From: Bacteroidota bacterium
Lineage (GTDB): Bacteria; Bacteroidota; Bacteroidia; Bacteroidales; VadinHA17
Reading direction: 5' to 3'
NCBI GenBank assembly: GCA_011050615.1
Contig: DRFJ01000003.1
Span: 1 to 39,653, forward strand
DNA length: 39,653 bases
Shown here: piece by piece, positions 38,715 to 39,653 of the stretch
Layout of the letters: each line of letters opens with the position of its first letter
How positions within the stretch are numbered: position 1 is the first letter of the stretch
Notes under the pieces: generated by a model
The model's input: the letters and a program-made list of their open reading frames with translations, nothing else
Database searches by the model: none
Told to the model about the DNA's origin: nothing
Program-made: the position numbers and the translations under genes

Positions 38715-39230
38715 TCAGTGTTTTTTATGCACATCGATCCCGTATTGCATATAGATTGTATGCTGCAGGCTTTTAAATATTTCTGACAGGTATTCTTTTA
38801 CGGCATTTACTGATCCCGGGAGTGTATATACCAGGCAGTTACCCATTATCCCGGCCACTGAACGGCTCAGGAGGGCGTTTGGTTTTTCCATACCGTATTT
38901 AAGCCTTATATGGTCCATTATGCCCGGGATCTCAATATTGATAAGGTCTTTAACCACATCAACGGTAATATCACCGGGGCCTATGCCTGTTCCTCCCGTT
39001 GTGATTATGATATTATAGTTTTGGGAGTACTCATTAAGAAGCTGACGCAGTCTGGACTTATCATCGGAAATAATTTCGCAGGTGGTTTCTATTTTCCAGT
39101 TTATTTCACTGAAATAGCCTTCGAGCATTTCCTTTGCGATTGGGCCGCTAAGATCTTCATATTCACCACGTGTCGCCCTGTCTGACAGGGTTATAATGAG
39201 TGCCTTGAATTTTTGGGGTAGATTTTTCAT
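38715..39230 (-). CDS. mog: Molybdopterin adenylyltransferase MoaB/Mog
   Basis: Adenylates molybdopterin before metal insertion in molybdenum (or tungsten) cofactor synthesis. The 171-residue protein carries the MoCF_biosynth motifs: ITLSDRATRGEYEDLSGP (13-30), IITTGGTGIGPGDITVD (about 75-91), with TGGTG and the D of the active-site loop, EIPGIMDHIRLKYGME (about 99-114) and VYTLPGSVNAVKEYL (about 133-147). The length fits the stand-alone MoaB/Mog group. Its ATG overlaps the stop of moaC in ATGA, so the two are translationally coupled. Confidence 0.93.
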   Translation of the reverse strand: MKNLPQKFKALIITLSDRATRGEYEDLSGPIAKEMLEGYFSEINWKIETTCEIISDDKSRLRQLLNEYSQNYNIIITTGGTGIGPGDITVDVVKDLINIEIPGIMDHIRLKYGMEKPNALLSRSVAGIMGNCLVYTLPGSVNAVKEYLSEIFKSLQHTIYMQYGIDVHKKH

Positions 39231-39653
39231 TTTTTTATTTTTTCAGTTAAGCGAACATTATTTATAAGCATCTCCTTATCAACCGCCTTACACATATCAT
39301 AAACGGTAAGCAGGGCTACTGAGACTCCTGTAAGGGCTTCCATCTCCACCCCGGTTTTCCCAAAGCTCTCGGCGATGCATTCAACGTTCACTCCTGATTC
39401 ATCCAGTGTTGCCGTCACGGCTACCTTATTAAGTACAATATTATGGCAGAGTGGAATAAGCTCTGATGTTTTTTTTGCTGCCTGCACCCCGGCAATCTCA
39501 GCAACAGTCAGCACATCACCCTTTTTCATTTCATTCTTCCTGATGAGGTCCACCGTGCCGGGCAGAAGTCTTATTGAGCCGGCAGCCCGGGCCACCCTGG
39601 TGCTATCGGGCTTGTCAGCCACGTTTACCATCCGGGCTCTCCCTTCCCTGTCA
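39227..39653 (-). CDS. moaC: Cyclic pyranopterin monophosphate synthase MoaC (partial)
   Basis: Second enzyme of molybdopterin synthesis, forming cyclic pyranopterin monophosphate from the MoaA product. The frame is open to the window edge: before MVNVADKP it continues upstream as DREGRAR, which corresponds to the family 'lDeeGraRMVDVsdK' start, so the true start is outside. Motifs: KKGDVLTVAEIAGVQAAKKTSELIPLCHNI (36-65 region of the visible Met numbering) with the LCH of the active site, and GKTGVEMEALTGVSVALLTVYDMCKA near the C terminus. The 3' end overlaps the start of mog by four bases. Confidence 0.95.
   Translation of the reverse strand, partial: DREGRARMVNVADKPDSTRVARAAGSIRLLPGTVDLIRKNEMKKGDVLTVAEIAGVQAAKKTSELIPLCHNIVLNKVAVTATLDESGVNVECIAESFGKTGVEMEALTGVSVALLTVYDMCKAVDKEMLINNVRLTEKIKK

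Noticed and set aside
38650..38715. GGGGGCTTA direct repeat between the plug gene and mog as a bidirectional terminator
   Set aside because: The possible stem is only five bases (CTTCA/TGAAG) and no T-tract follows.
1..39653. CRISPR array
   Set aside because: The repeats seen are short, contiguous and degenerate with no spacers; no cas gene is present.

Overview
The window looks like a chromosomal segment of a Bacteroidota bacterium, most likely an anaerobic or microaerophilic member of the Bacteroidales/Marinilabiliales kind. This rests on family content: a type IX secretion plug protein (DUF5103), a DUF4251 lipoprotein, a BtuG-like cobalamin lipoprotein beside a BtuB-type receptor, the Bacteroidota-type fused NagB/LmbE protein, a complete sodium-pumping NQR operon, and several promoters of the TAnnTTTG type. 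No rRNA, tRNA, CRISPR array, prophage or insertion sequence was recognised.

Layout, left to right. 1-5 kb: an AAA-type ATPase, a frameshifted nucleoside hydrolase remnant, a GH20 hexosaminidase lipoprotein, a coiled-coil membrane protein and a secreted SagB-type nitroreductase. 4.9-8.6 kb: a truncated FAD oxidoreductase, a stand-alone GMP synthase ATP-pyrophosphatase subunit, TrmO, an HdeD-like membrane protein and a Fur/PerR regulator with a catalase remnant directly behind it. 8.7-13.4 kb: a cobalamin riboswitch followed by btuB, btuG-like, cobO/btuR and a DUF998-like membrane gene, a compact cobamide capture and adenosylation operon. 13.4-22 kb: a PepSY membrane protein, an OB-fold lipoprotein, an MBL-fold lipoprotein, a FadL-type porin, the NagB/LmbE fusion and small secreted proteins. 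22-30 kb: a BNR/VPS10-type secreted propeller, an HsdR_N-like nuclease-domain protein, AMP nucleosidase, DNA polymerase III delta, YqgE, an NhaC antiporter and a small four-cysteine membrane protein. 30-37 kb: apbE and nqrFEDCBA. 37-39.6 kb: the T9SS plug protein and the molybdopterin genes mog/moaB and moaC (cut by the window edge).

The genes form three coherent physiological modules. (i) Sodium bioenergetics: NQR pumps Na+, ApbE attaches FMN to NqrB and NqrC, the small cysteine protein may be an NqrM-like maturation factor, and NhaC exchanges Na+ for H+. (ii) B12 salvage under a B12 riboswitch. (iii) Amino sugar use: GH20 releases GlcNAc and the NagB-type protein acts on glucosamine-6-phosphate.

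The most unusual aspect is in the spacers. At least six gene remnants can be read (nucleoside hydrolase, FAD oxidoreductase, catalase, Nudix hydrolase, a HEAT-like protein, a 2-oxoacid dehydrogenase E1), plus one unidentified. Several sit beside short degenerate tandem repeats with a 7-base period; each locus has its own heptamer. A second dispersed repeat built around TGATTACGCAGA occurs at three loci, two of them at the 3' end of a gene or gene fragment. A candidate small RNA with its own -7 element and a 12-bp terminator lies between nqrF and apbE.
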